From assembly GCA_964482025.1 (NCBI GenBank), contig CAYZVN010000003.1:1-64000 (forward strand): 64,000 nucleotides of DNA. The letters run 5' to 3'. Position numbers and translations under genes: made by a program. How positions within the stretch are numbered: position 1 is the stretch's first letter; every line of letters begins with the position of its first letter. This DNA is from UBA5868 sp964482025 (GTDB lineage Bacteria; Pseudomonadota; Gammaproteobacteria; Pseudomonadales; Cellvibrionaceae). Shown piece by piece: positions 1 to 8,500 of the stretch. The notes under the pieces are model-generated. The model was not told where the DNA came from, searched no databases, and saw only the letters and a list, made by a program, of their open reading frames with translations.

Positions 1-21
1 GCTGAGTTGGCGATGGCGTAA
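1..21 (+). CDS. Possible C-terminal end of an upstream plus-strand gene
   Basis: The first 21 bases read in frame 1 as six codons (Ala-Glu-Leu-Ala-Met-Ala) followed by TAA. A terminator hairpin that works on both strands lies about 15 bases further on. That position fits the tail of a convergent plus-strand gene whose body is outside the window. Six codons cannot identify a product, and the match may be chance. Confidence 0.2.
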   Translation, partial: AELAMA

Positions 22-36
22 ATCAATAGCATCAAT

Positions 37-63
37 AAAAACGGCCCTGATGGGCCGTTTTTA
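37..63. terminator. Bidirectional intrinsic terminator
   Basis: A short GC-rich hairpin (CGGCCC, loop of four bases, GGGCCG) is flanked by a run of A on the left and a run of T on the right, so it can terminate transcription from either strand. It lies just past the stop codon of the minus-strand TPR lipoprotein gene and would end the pil-chp/exosortase transcript. From the other side it would end a gene entering from the left. Confidence 0.8.
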
Positions 64-67
64 TTGA

Positions 68-2452
68 CTAGATCTGTTCCTTAAGTCGCGCGACTTCTTC
101 CTGCAATTTACTATCCTGCGATTTCTCAGCCGTCCCTTCCAATTCTTCCAACACCCTTAAAGCCGCAGCCTTTCTGCCGTCGGTCACCAAGGCTTGCGCG
201 TAATGCAGGCGAATCTGCGGCAAATCGGCAATTCCCAATGCTTTTCTGAATATAAAAATGGCTCGGCTCGGGTTGTTATTTTTCAATAAAATTGTCGCGT
301 ATGTATCCAACAAAGCGGGATTTTCGGAAGACGCAAAGCTCTCCGTCAGCTGCAGCGCTTTGCGCCGTGCCTGGGACGAATCCATATGCTGAACCAGAAA
401 CAGTGCGTAATTATTTCGCACTGTTTCATTGTCCGTATGCTGCTGGACAAGCGCCTCATAAACATCCGCCGCCTGCTCTTTTTCCCCTGCTTGCTCTAAA
501 GCGCGTGCGTAGGCGACGCCAACCGAAGCAATCGAAGTGCCTTTGTGAAACTGGCGCGCCAGTACATCCATCGCTGTCTTGCTATCGCCGGTGCGCTGAT
601 AAAGATCGGCTAATACCACTGCCCCTTCACCCCAATCAGGATGATTTTGCAGTGCTTGTACCACGCGTGGGATCAGCTTGGGTATCTGCTCTGGTTCGGC
701 CAATTGTGTGAATAACAAGAGCGCGGGCAAATCGTTCTCTTGCGTTTCACTATGCTCGCGCAAAAAGGTTTTAAATTTCGGCAGGTCGTCTATGGCCTGC
801 GCACTTGCCAGCATGGCTCGCAAGGCTTTTTCATAACTGCCGCGCAGCCTCACCGCTTCGCCAAAATGCGTCATCGCACCTTTGTGATCGCCTTTTCGTT
901 GCTTAATAAAGCCTTGGAAAAAGGCAATATCGGCAGGATCCACCTGCCGCTCCCGCAATGTTGTCAGCAGTGCGTCCGCTTCTTTCTCATTGCCCGTCAT
1001 AGCGGCAACTTGCAGCTTCATACTCAGCAGCGCCGTGTCCTGGGGATGTGATTGCAAGGCGCGCGCAAGGAGAGAGTAAGCCCGGTTGTAATGGGCTTTA
1101 TTAATCGCTTCCGCGATGGCAAAACGCATAGCGGAATAATTTTGCGGGTCACGCTCTAAGATTTTTTGATAATAACTCGCCGCCACACCGGCTTTGCCCT
1201 GGTTGTGATAATAGGCCGCCAGCAATTCCATCGCCTCCACCAGATCCCGATTAATACTCAAGGCTTTATTTAAGTAGGGCACCGCTTGCTCGGAGCGCTG
1301 CTTTTGCAAAAGCAATTTTGCTTTTAATAAAAGTGCCGACACATGGGTGTCATTTATTTTTAACACCTGATCGACATAATCTTCCGCCGCCTGCCAGTCC
1401 TGCGTTAACCACGCGATTTCCGCCAACAGTGCCTGCGCTTCATAAATGGCTTTTTCGTCCGCCTGCGAATGATGCAAAATGGCCGTAAGATCCTGTTGAG
1501 CCAAACTGACATTATTATTTCCAAGGGCCGCGGTCACTCGATAAAACAGCAAACCTATGGGATTGTCCGCAGTTTGAATATAGTGATCCAGTAATTGACC
1601 CGCTTGCTGCGGCTCGCGGCTTTTCAGTAAATCCACCTGCAAGGTCTGCAGTGAATAAAAGTTGGGGTACTGATCAATGTAGCCCTGCAGGCTCGCCATA
1701 GTAGCGTCGTAGCCATCTCGCTCGTAGAGTAATTTTGTTAATTGCACAATTTGTGCTTCTGGAGATTCTGCGCTGGCGATAAGCGTCTGCAAGTCGTTTA
1801 AGGTCGCGTCTAGGTCGCCGCGTTCGTGATTCACCTCAATGCGCAACAGGTGGTACTGCAGCGGATCATCCGCCAGGGCAATCGCGCGATCCAGCGCCGC
1901 CAAAGCGTCATCCCATTGCTGTTGCTTCTTGGCATTCACTGCGGCTAAGCCCCACAACTCGGCGTTATCGGGGTAAGTTTTTAACGCTGTGTCGATCAGC
2001 TTCTGCGCGTCAGTCCAGCGCGACTCGGCAACGGCTATCGCCAGGGACAACTGATAGGCGCGAGCGTTGCCGGGAATCGCCGCACGCAGGCGTCGCTCCG
2101 CTTGCCGAGCGGCAGGCATATCTCCCGACAGTACCGCGAGCTCACCAAATTCATACTGGATATCCAGGTTTTTGGGATCGAGTTGGGCGGCCTTGGCAAG
2201 ATGAAACTGCAGCGCGCCCTGTTCTTTTCGCTCGCGCGCAATCTTTGCCAGCCCATAATAGGCAGCGGCACTGTCAGGGTTGAGCGCCAACGCATTGCGA
2301 TATTCAATGCGCGCCTTATCCAATTCCTGCTGCTGATAAAACTCGTCGGCGCTAACCAAATAATCTGCGTCGGTCTTTTTGTTTCGACAACCGCTATTTA
2401 CCGTTAAAGCCGCCGCTAACATGAACAACAAAAAGAGGTGTGATCGAGACAC
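68..2452 (-). CDS. TPR-repeat lipoprotein, PEP-CTERM/exosortase-associated (PrsT-like)
   Basis: A 794-residue protein with a lipoprotein signal: short basic start, hydrophobic core, then a lipobox ending in Cys22 (N-S-G-C). It is therefore predicted to be anchored to the outer membrane or to face the periplasm. The rest is almost entirely tetratricopeptide repeats; typical signatures are A-x-x-x-Y-x-x-I-L-x-x-D-P-x-N around residues 425-445 and repeated A-L-x-L-x-P-x-x blocks. In exosortase systems, long TPR lipoproteins of this kind (the PrsT family) lie beside the sorting enzyme and are thought to help surface polymer or protein export. The gene starts 10 bases after the exosortase stop codon, so the two are almost certainly co-transcribed. 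The exact partner is unknown, and a generic TPR scaffold lipoprotein is the alternative. Confidence 0.7.
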   Translation of the reverse strand: MSRSHLFLLFMLAAALTVNSGCRNKKTDADYLVSADEFYQQQELDKARIEYRNALALNPDSAAAYYGLAKIARERKEQGALQFHLAKAAQLDPKNLDIQYEFGELAVLSGDMPAARQAERRLRAAIPGNARAYQLSLAIAVAESRWTDAQKLIDTALKTYPDNAELWGLAAVNAKKQQQWDDALAALDRAIALADDPLQYHLLRIEVNHERGDLDATLNDLQTLIASAESPEAQIVQLTKLLYERDGYDATMASLQGYIDQYPNFYSLQTLQVDLLKSREPQQAGQLLDHYIQTADNPIGLLFYRVTAALGNNNVSLAQQDLTAILHHSQADEKAIYEAQALLAEIAWLTQDWQAAEDYVDQVLKINDTHVSALLLKAKLLLQKQRSEQAVPYLNKALSINRDLVEAMELLAAYYHNQGKAGVAASYYQKILERDPQNYSAMRFAIAEAINKAHYNRAYSLLARALQSHPQDTALLSMKLQVAAMTGNEKEADALLTTLRERQVDPADIAFFQGFIKQRKGDHKGAMTHFGEAVRLRGSYEKALRAMLASAQAIDDLPKFKTFLREHSETQENDLPALLLFTQLAEPEQIPKLIPRVVQALQNHPDWGEGAVVLADLYQRTGDSKTAMDVLARQFHKGTSIASVGVAYARALEQAGEKEQAADVYEALVQQHTDNETVRNNYALFLVQHMDSSQARRKALQLTESFASSENPALLDTYATILLKNNNPSRAIFIFRKALGIADLPQIRLHYAQALVTDGRKAAALRVLEELEGTAEKSQDSKLQEEVARLKEQI

Positions 2453-2462
2453 AAGCGTTACC

Positions 2463-4004
2463 TTAATTTAAAGAAGCATTCGGCAGATATTGCTGGACCA
2501 TGGGTTGCGCCAAGGTGATGAAATCGCGGATTTTCGCCTCGGATTTCGCCATATCCTCGGCATCGAGGACCGGCATGGACACCCGAATCAGCGCGCCGTC
2601 ACTGCGACCGGTTTGCATAAAGTCGCGCAGCAATAGCCATTTTTTATAATATTCGTTGGCGACCACTGTACCGCGCTCGGCAAACCAGTAGTACACCAAG
2701 AGTTTTTGCCCTTCACGCACAATCACCGTGCGATTCATCGGCAAACCGCGCAACTGAACCCGCTCAAAGGTCTCAATTTCCCAGCCGCCACCGGGAATAC
2801 AAACTCGCGGAGAGTGAGGCGATTCACCGTTGCGCTGATTAGCATAAAAGGCAACGTAGAGGTTAATCGGCTCTATATGATTTGGGTGGTTAAAATTCAG
2901 CATCAAATGATCGCTGAACTGTAAAGCGCTGACGATTCTACTGTCCATTGGCGCCGGCTGGCCGCGCCAGTCATCGAGTTGGTACGGGAATAGCGCGAGA
3001 TGAGTTTCCGGCACAACGGATTGCTGAATACGGGCGAGGGCGTACATGCAGACACCGGCCGCGAATAAAAGTGCCACCGCGCTATAAACCGTCGGTGTTT
3101 GTAAATTAAATCCGTTGCCGCTGGATTGTTGGCGCGTCTTGGATGCAACGCTGAGCGCATCCAGCAAGGATCTTTTTGTGGTCAAGCGCTCGAGCAACCA
3201 AATTTCACCAAACAGTAACAGCAGGCAACCCACAAAGGTCAACCAACCTTCTGCATCGTGCACGGTTCCTTCTACGATAACTTGGCCATATTGCTCCACC
3301 AATACCGCCGTCAGCGCTATGCGTGCGCTGTTCATTAAAATGGTAATCGGCACAGTGGAGAGAAAAATCAGCAGCCGCTTGGCAATATGCGCCTGATAAA
3401 AATACGCGACTATAAAACCTATGCTCATCAGCGGATATAAAAAGCGCAGGCCGCTGCAGGCCTCTACTACTTCCAACTGAACCGCACCCAGATCTATGAC
3501 ATTGCCGCTCAAAAATACCGGGATACCCATCCAGCGGATAAACATCACCCCCAGCTCCGAAGACAACAGCTGTAACCGTGAGGTGAGCACGGCTTCGATA
3601 AAGTAGGGCGGTGGAATCGCGAACAGCAGCATTAAAATGGGCGCGCTTAAAATCATCCCGCAGCGCTTACCTAGATACGCATAGGCCAATCCCCATAGCA
3701 GCAGCACAAAGGAAACCTGTTTGGCGGCAAACAGAGCGCTAATTTCGCCCAGCAGTAACAGCAAGAGCGCGACAACAATCAGCAAAACACCGACTAAGCT
3801 GCCTCTGCCGACACTGCGCTTTAGCTCCGGCCAGCGGTCGTAAATCACATAGGCACTAAGGAAGGGAATCAACATACCGTGGCCGAACTCGGTTTCGGTC
3901 AGCCAGCGTTGTCCAAGGTTGTGGAGTGCGGGTAGGTACAAAAAAGGAATTGCCGCCAGCGGCAGCAGCGGCCAGTAACCTGCGAAAAACCTCATATCAA
4001 ACAT
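2463..4004 (-). CDS. Exosortase fused to an EpsI (DUF3485) domain, XrtD-like
   Basis: A 513-residue integral membrane transpeptidase. Residues 1-290 hold about eight hydrophobic segments and the three conserved catalytic positions of exosortases: Cys183 in the motif E-A-C-S-G-L-R, Arg228 in M-N-S-A-R, and His249 in V-H-D-A-E-G-W. The family cleaves short C-terminal sorting signals (PEP-CTERM and relatives) at the inner membrane. The last 200 or so residues form an EpsI/DUF3485 domain (P-R-V-C-I-P-G-G-G-W, then Y-Y-W-F), which in many systems is a separate gene. This fusion is typical of the VPLPA-CTERM type (XrtD), but subtype assignment is inference. The start at 4004 has a second in-frame ATG three codons later with a better-spaced GGA. 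No sorting-signal substrate is encoded in this window. It follows chpC, where P. aeruginosa has chpD/chpE. Confidence 0.82.
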   Translation of the reverse strand: MFDMRFFAGYWPLLPLAAIPFLYLPALHNLGQRWLTETEFGHGMLIPFLSAYVIYDRWPELKRSVGRGSLVGVLLIVVALLLLLLGEISALFAAKQVSFVLLLWGLAYAYLGKRCGMILSAPILMLLFAIPPPYFIEAVLTSRLQLLSSELGVMFIRWMGIPVFLSGNVIDLGAVQLEVVEACSGLRFLYPLMSIGFIVAYFYQAHIAKRLLIFLSTVPITILMNSARIALTAVLVEQYGQVIVEGTVHDAEGWLTFVGCLLLLFGEIWLLERLTTKRSLLDALSVASKTRQQSSGNGFNLQTPTVYSAVALLFAAGVCMYALARIQQSVVPETHLALFPYQLDDWRGQPAPMDSRIVSALQFSDHLMLNFNHPNHIEPINLYVAFYANQRNGESPHSPRVCIPGGGWEIETFERVQLRGLPMNRTVIVREGQKLLVYYWFAERGTVVANEYYKKWLLLRDFMQTGRSDGALIRVSMPVLDAEDMAKSEAKIRDFITLAQPMVQQYLPNASLN

Positions 4005-4069
4005 CCAGATAGTGCAGCCAGAAAAACCCCGGTGCGCTTAATCCACCGCGCTGACAGAGGCACCCGACA

Positions 4070-4561
4070 TCACAGACGCCGAGTATTTTTATAGGCGCAA
4101 TAAGCCTTCTGAATACCCGTAATATCTGGAATCACCAGCTCTTCCACCCCCACCCGCACATGCATGAGTTCGTAGATATGCGTGGCGGTGTTGTAACCGA
4201 GAATATCCTCTTTAGCCACGGTGATATTACGCGGAATGCCTTGGGTAGGAATGGCAATAAAAGGAACATCTTCATCCACACCCGTGGAGTTGAAGACGGC
4301 GATTCTCCCGTTGGGGTTGATGCCGGCGACGGACTCTCCGTTGAGTTTTTCAAAACTCACCAGCGGCACCCGACCGTTGCGCCAACTGTAATAGCCGAGG
4401 AACCAGTCCGGGCCGCTGTTATCGGGGAAAATTGGCGCTACCATTGCCATTTCGGCCACCGATGCGACTGGCACTATAAGCGTTTGCGCTTTGATGGGAA
4501 TCATCATGCACTCGACCGGGTCTGCTGAGGGATTTTCCACTTGATCTGGGCGCTCACTCAT
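4070..4561 (-). CDS. chpC: ChpC, CheW-like adaptor of the Pil-Chp system
   Basis: A 163-residue protein with one CheW-type domain (V-A-E-M-A-M-V-A-P near residue 38, G-Y-Y-S-W-R-N-G-R-V-P-L-V-S-F-E around residues 60-75). CheW proteins bridge chemoreceptors to the histidine kinase. In P. aeruginosa ChpC is the second adaptor beside PilI and is thought to link extra receptors to ChpA. The start at 4561 was chosen because a GAGAAG ribosome site lies just upstream; the reading frame stays open for another 40 codons, but that extension runs into chpB and looks like antisense-type sequence. It lies 16 bases after chpB in the same operon. Identification rests on the fold signature and the conserved gene order. 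Confidence 0.85.
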   Translation of the reverse strand: MSERPDQVENPSADPVECMMIPIKAQTLIVPVASVAEMAMVAPIFPDNSGPDWFLGYYSWRNGRVPLVSFEKLNGESVAGINPNGRIAVFNSTGVDEDVPFIAIPTQGIPRNITVAKEDILGYNTATHIYELMHVRVGVEELVIPDITGIQKAYCAYKNTRRL

Positions 4562-4577
4562 AGATCTTCTCACTGGG

Positions 4578-5558
4578 TCACGGCTGCGGCGGCCGCACAC
4601 CATGTTTATGCAGGTTAACGAATTGCTGCGCCAACTCCACTGGCGCAGCACTGAATTGGACACAGGCCTTTTTTTCCACACTCACCGGCATAGAGTCTAT
4701 AGCACAGCTGGCGGCGGATTGAATCCACACAGTGCCGCCCCGATGGTGCAACATGGTGCAGCTGCTGGCGCCGTCATCGCCCATGCCAGTGAACACTATG
4801 GCGCCGCCGCGATCGCGGTAGATACGCGCAACCTTGGCGATCATCTGATCGATGGAAGGGCGGTAGCGGCCACCCCAAGGTTGCTCCGGCAACGGCGATA
4901 AGACTCCCCCTTCGAGCAGGTCAATTTGATGCTTGGGAGACACGAGATAAATTGTTTTCTCGCGGATAACGCGGGCTTCCTCAGTATTTTCGACACGCCA
5001 GCGGCAGTGGCGAGTCACCACTTTCTGCAAACTCTCCATCGCCTGATGCTCGATATGCTGCACATACAAGAACGCTATGCCCTCCAAGTCATCGGGGATA
5101 CCGGCGAGGAACTGCGCCACTGCATCAGGGCCGCCAGTCGATGCCGCCAGCACCCAAACCTTCTGAGCGCGCCGGCGGGTTTCAAGGGTGGAATCGCGCA
5201 CCAGCTGCCGCAGTTTCAACGCGAGCCGGCGCTCCTTCTGTTGGCGAAGCTCCGCCGGCAACAGCGGCTTGGCATCTCCGGCTTTGCCGGCGCTGAGTTC
5301 CGGCACCAGCGGCAGGTCATCCTCGTAGATGACGGGCGGGCCGTCGAGATCGAGGCCATCCATCACCGCCTGCACACCCGGATCGTGCAGATCCAGATTG
5401 GCCACCCACACATCCACCTGCGGTAGCGGCGCGCTAAGGCCCGGCTTGATCTCCACCGACGCGGCCACTGGGTAGCCCGCACCTTTGACCAGGCGTCCCA
5501 GCTCGCACATTTGTTTGACCGACGCTGCTATGACGCCTATCGCCAGACCACTTTTCAT
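4578..5558 (-). CDS. chpB: ChpB, CheB-type chemoreceptor glutamate methylesterase
   Basis: A 326-residue methylesterase that would remove methyl groups from PilJ, reversing PilK and resetting receptor sensitivity. The catalytic domain starts near residue 134. It shows the nucleophile motif A-A-S-T-G-G (Ser140), the histidine in Y-V-Q-H (His168) and the acid in G-M-G-D-D-G-A (Asp261), as in CheB. The N-terminal 100 residues resemble a receiver fold (M-K-S-G-L-A-I-G-V-I start) but lack an obvious D-D pair and the usual phospho-acceptor context, so control by phosphorylation is doubtful. It is followed 16 bases later by chpC and preceded 12 bases away by chpA, all on one strand. Confidence 0.9.
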   Translation of the reverse strand: MKSGLAIGVIAASVKQMCELGRLVKGAGYPVAASVEIKPGLSAPLPQVDVWVANLDLHDPGVQAVMDGLDLDGPPVIYEDDLPLVPELSAGKAGDAKPLLPAELRQQKERRLALKLRQLVRDSTLETRRRAQKVWVLAASTGGPDAVAQFLAGIPDDLEGIAFLYVQHIEHQAMESLQKVVTRHCRWRVENTEEARVIREKTIYLVSPKHQIDLLEGGVLSPLPEQPWGGRYRPSIDQMIAKVARIYRDRGGAIVFTGMGDDGASSCTMLHHRGGTVWIQSAASCAIDSMPVSVEKKACVQFSAAPVELAQQFVNLHKHGVRPPQP

Positions 5559-5570
5559 AGTGACCGCACA

Positions 5571-8500
5571 TCACGCCCGCTTGTTTTTAGGGCTGAGCAG
5601 CGCTTCCATGGTCTGGAGCAAAACCTCTTCCTGATAGGGCTTACCCAGGTACTCGTTAACGCCAATGCTAAGCGCGTGCTGGCGGTGTTTATCGCCGGTA
5701 CGCGAGGTGATCATAATGATCGGCAGGTGGCGCAAACGGCTGGTGGAGCGCACATTTTTCGCCACCTCAAAACCATCCATGCGCGGCATCTCAATGTCGA
5801 GCAACATCAAATCGGGGATTTCTTCCTGCAAGAGTTGCAACGCATCCACACCATCTTTTGCGGTGACGACATTAAAGCCTTCGCGCTCGAGGAAACGACT
5901 CATCACTTTGCGCACGGTTACCGAATCGTCCACCACCATAATGGTTTTGTGCACGGCTGCTTCAGTTGTCTCTACCGGCAGCGCTTTGGCCGGCAGCGGC
6001 AGCTCTTTGAGGGCTACCTCACGGCGCACCAGAGCGTGGGGATCGAGAATGATGACCACCGACCCATCGCCCATCACCGTCGCACCCGAAAGCCCTTGTA
6101 CCGCCGCAAATTGGGGTCCTAAGCTCTTCACCACGATTTCACGGCTGCCTTGCAGGCCATCGACTTGCAGGGCCATGGTGTGTTGCGCCGAGCGCACCAG
6201 AATCACCGGCAAGGGCAACACCTGTCCCTCTAGGCGCGGCAGCAAATCGCGATCGAGCATAGTGCCCAAATGGCGGACCTGATAATTTTCTCCGGCGTAT
6301 TCGAAACGCGCATCCGGGTGACTGTAGTAATGCTCCAGCTCGAAGGGGCTGACGCGCACAATCCCCTCGATAGTGTTCAGCGGTATGGCGTAGACATCAT
6401 TGCCCAATTGCACCATCAGCGCTCGGTTAACCGATACGGTAAAGGGCAGACGCACGGTAAATTGACTGCCGACCCCCATCTTGGAATCTATGACGATGGC
6501 ACCGCCGAGCTGCTTGATCTCCGCCGCCACTACGTCCATCCCCACGCCGCGGCCAGAAATTTGCGTGACATTTTCAGCGGTACTGAAGCCGGCCTGTAAG
6601 ATGAACTGCATCACCTCGTGATCGGTCAGCTGGGCGTCCGCCGCCATCAGGCCGCGCTCGATGGCTTTGGCGCGCACCCTTTGCATGTTAATCCCGCGAC
6701 CGTCGTCCGCCAGGCGCAGCAGGATATCGCCGCCCTCGCGTGCCAAACTCAGCAGAATTCGGCCGGTTTCGGGCTTGCCCGCCGCGACGCGCTCCTCTGG
6801 GGTTTCAATGCCGTGGTCGACGGCGTTGCGCAGCATATGCTCAAGCGGCGCCACCATGCGCTCCAGTACCGAGCGGTCCATTTCGCCTTCGACGTTGTCC
6901 AGTTCAAAATTGACCTGTTTGCCCAGTTCGCCGGATACCTGCCGGACGATGCGACGCAGACGGGGTACCAGGCGTGAGAAGGGCACCATACGCGAACGCA
7001 TCAAGCCTTCCTGGAGCGCCGAGTTGATGCGCGATTGCTGCAACAACAGGGTTTCGGTATCGCGAATCTTGTCTCGTAAAGTGGATTTGAGGTCCACCAG
7101 GTCCGAGGCCGACTCCATTAGCGAGCGGGTGATCTGCTGCAGCTGTGAGTAGCGGTCCATCTCCAGCGGATCGAACTGTTCGTGGGCCGCCATTCGTTCC
7201 TGGCGGAACAGCACTTGGGCTTCCGTTTCGATATCCAGGCGGCGCAACTGCTCATGCAGGCGGCGCAAGGTGCCATCCACTTCATCCACCGCGCCGCTCA
7301 AGTCGCTGATCTGTTGCTCCAGACGACCGCGGCTAATGGAGGTTTCACCAGCGAGGTTGACCAGTTCTTCCAGCAGGTCGGCGGAGACCTTGATCATCTC
7401 CTGCGGCCCCTGGCGCTTGCCCTGGGTAGTAACAGGACCACGATTGGCGACGGGCGCCATAAAGTGATCGTCCAAATCGTCCTCGTCGACCGCTTTAACC
7501 GGCAGGGCAGATTCCGGCGCTACCACCGCTGGCGCCGCGTCGGTAGTGGCCGCTGATGGCGATGACACAGGTGCCGGCGGTGAGACAGGCTCTGGCGCCG
7601 GCTCGCCGTCGAGCAGGGCGCGCACTCCGCGCACCCCGTTGAGCACTTGGTCTTGGTAGGCGAGCAGCGTCTGGAAGTAGTTCGGGTTGGACGATGGGTC
7701 GGAGGACACCATCAAAAAGGTTTCGTAATCGTGGGCAAGCTCACCGAGATTTTTCAGGCCGGCAAGGCGAGCGCCCCCTTTTAGAGTGTGGAGCGCGCGC
7801 TTCATGGTGTCCGGCGCGTCGCGATTGCTCCAATCGGATTCCCAATTGTGAATCGCTTCATCCATCTCTTCGATCAATTCCGATGCTTCTTCGAGGAAAA
7901 TCTCAAGAATGTCCGGATCGAAATCATCCGCTTCAATATGAGCGGTATCGTCGTGTTGCTCAGCGGGGCGCGGAGTACCACTAACAATGGTGCCCGGGTG
8001 TTCCAAGGTCACGGGTTCAGGCTCGATTTCCGCCTCCGTCCTCAACACCTCAAGCCCCTCGTCGGGTTCGAAAGCGTCTTCAGCGGTAGCCGCAAAATCG
8101 GTCTGTGACGAATCGCTTGGAACGGTCGTATCTTCTTTCGCGACAAACAGGCCAGCTTCCTCTGCGGCCTCCTCGTCATCGACGAGCGGGTGCTCTGCCG
8201 ATAAACCGTCGGTCGCGGCGATTACCAGATCGTCTCCCTCGCCCTCAGATTCCACCGAGACAGTGACTTCAGCGAACGTAGCATCATCGAAAGTGGCATC
8301 GAATGCGGATGGCTCGGCTTCCTCCGCTGGGACAAACTCACTGGCCTCTTCCTCAAGCAGGGGCACCTCAGTGGTCAGCTCTTCTGTGGTGAAGAATACG
8401 CTATCTTCCGGCGCTTCATCAGCGCTGGTGGCCTCTTCATCTTCCATCAGAAAATCACTGGCGCTAAAGCCGTCGCCTTCCAGTTCCGCCAAGTCCGCGA

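Noticed and set aside
4562..4681. Upstream extension of ChpC by 40 codons
   Set aside because: It lies inside chpB in another frame with basic, non-CheW composition; the ATG at 4561 has a proper ribosome site.
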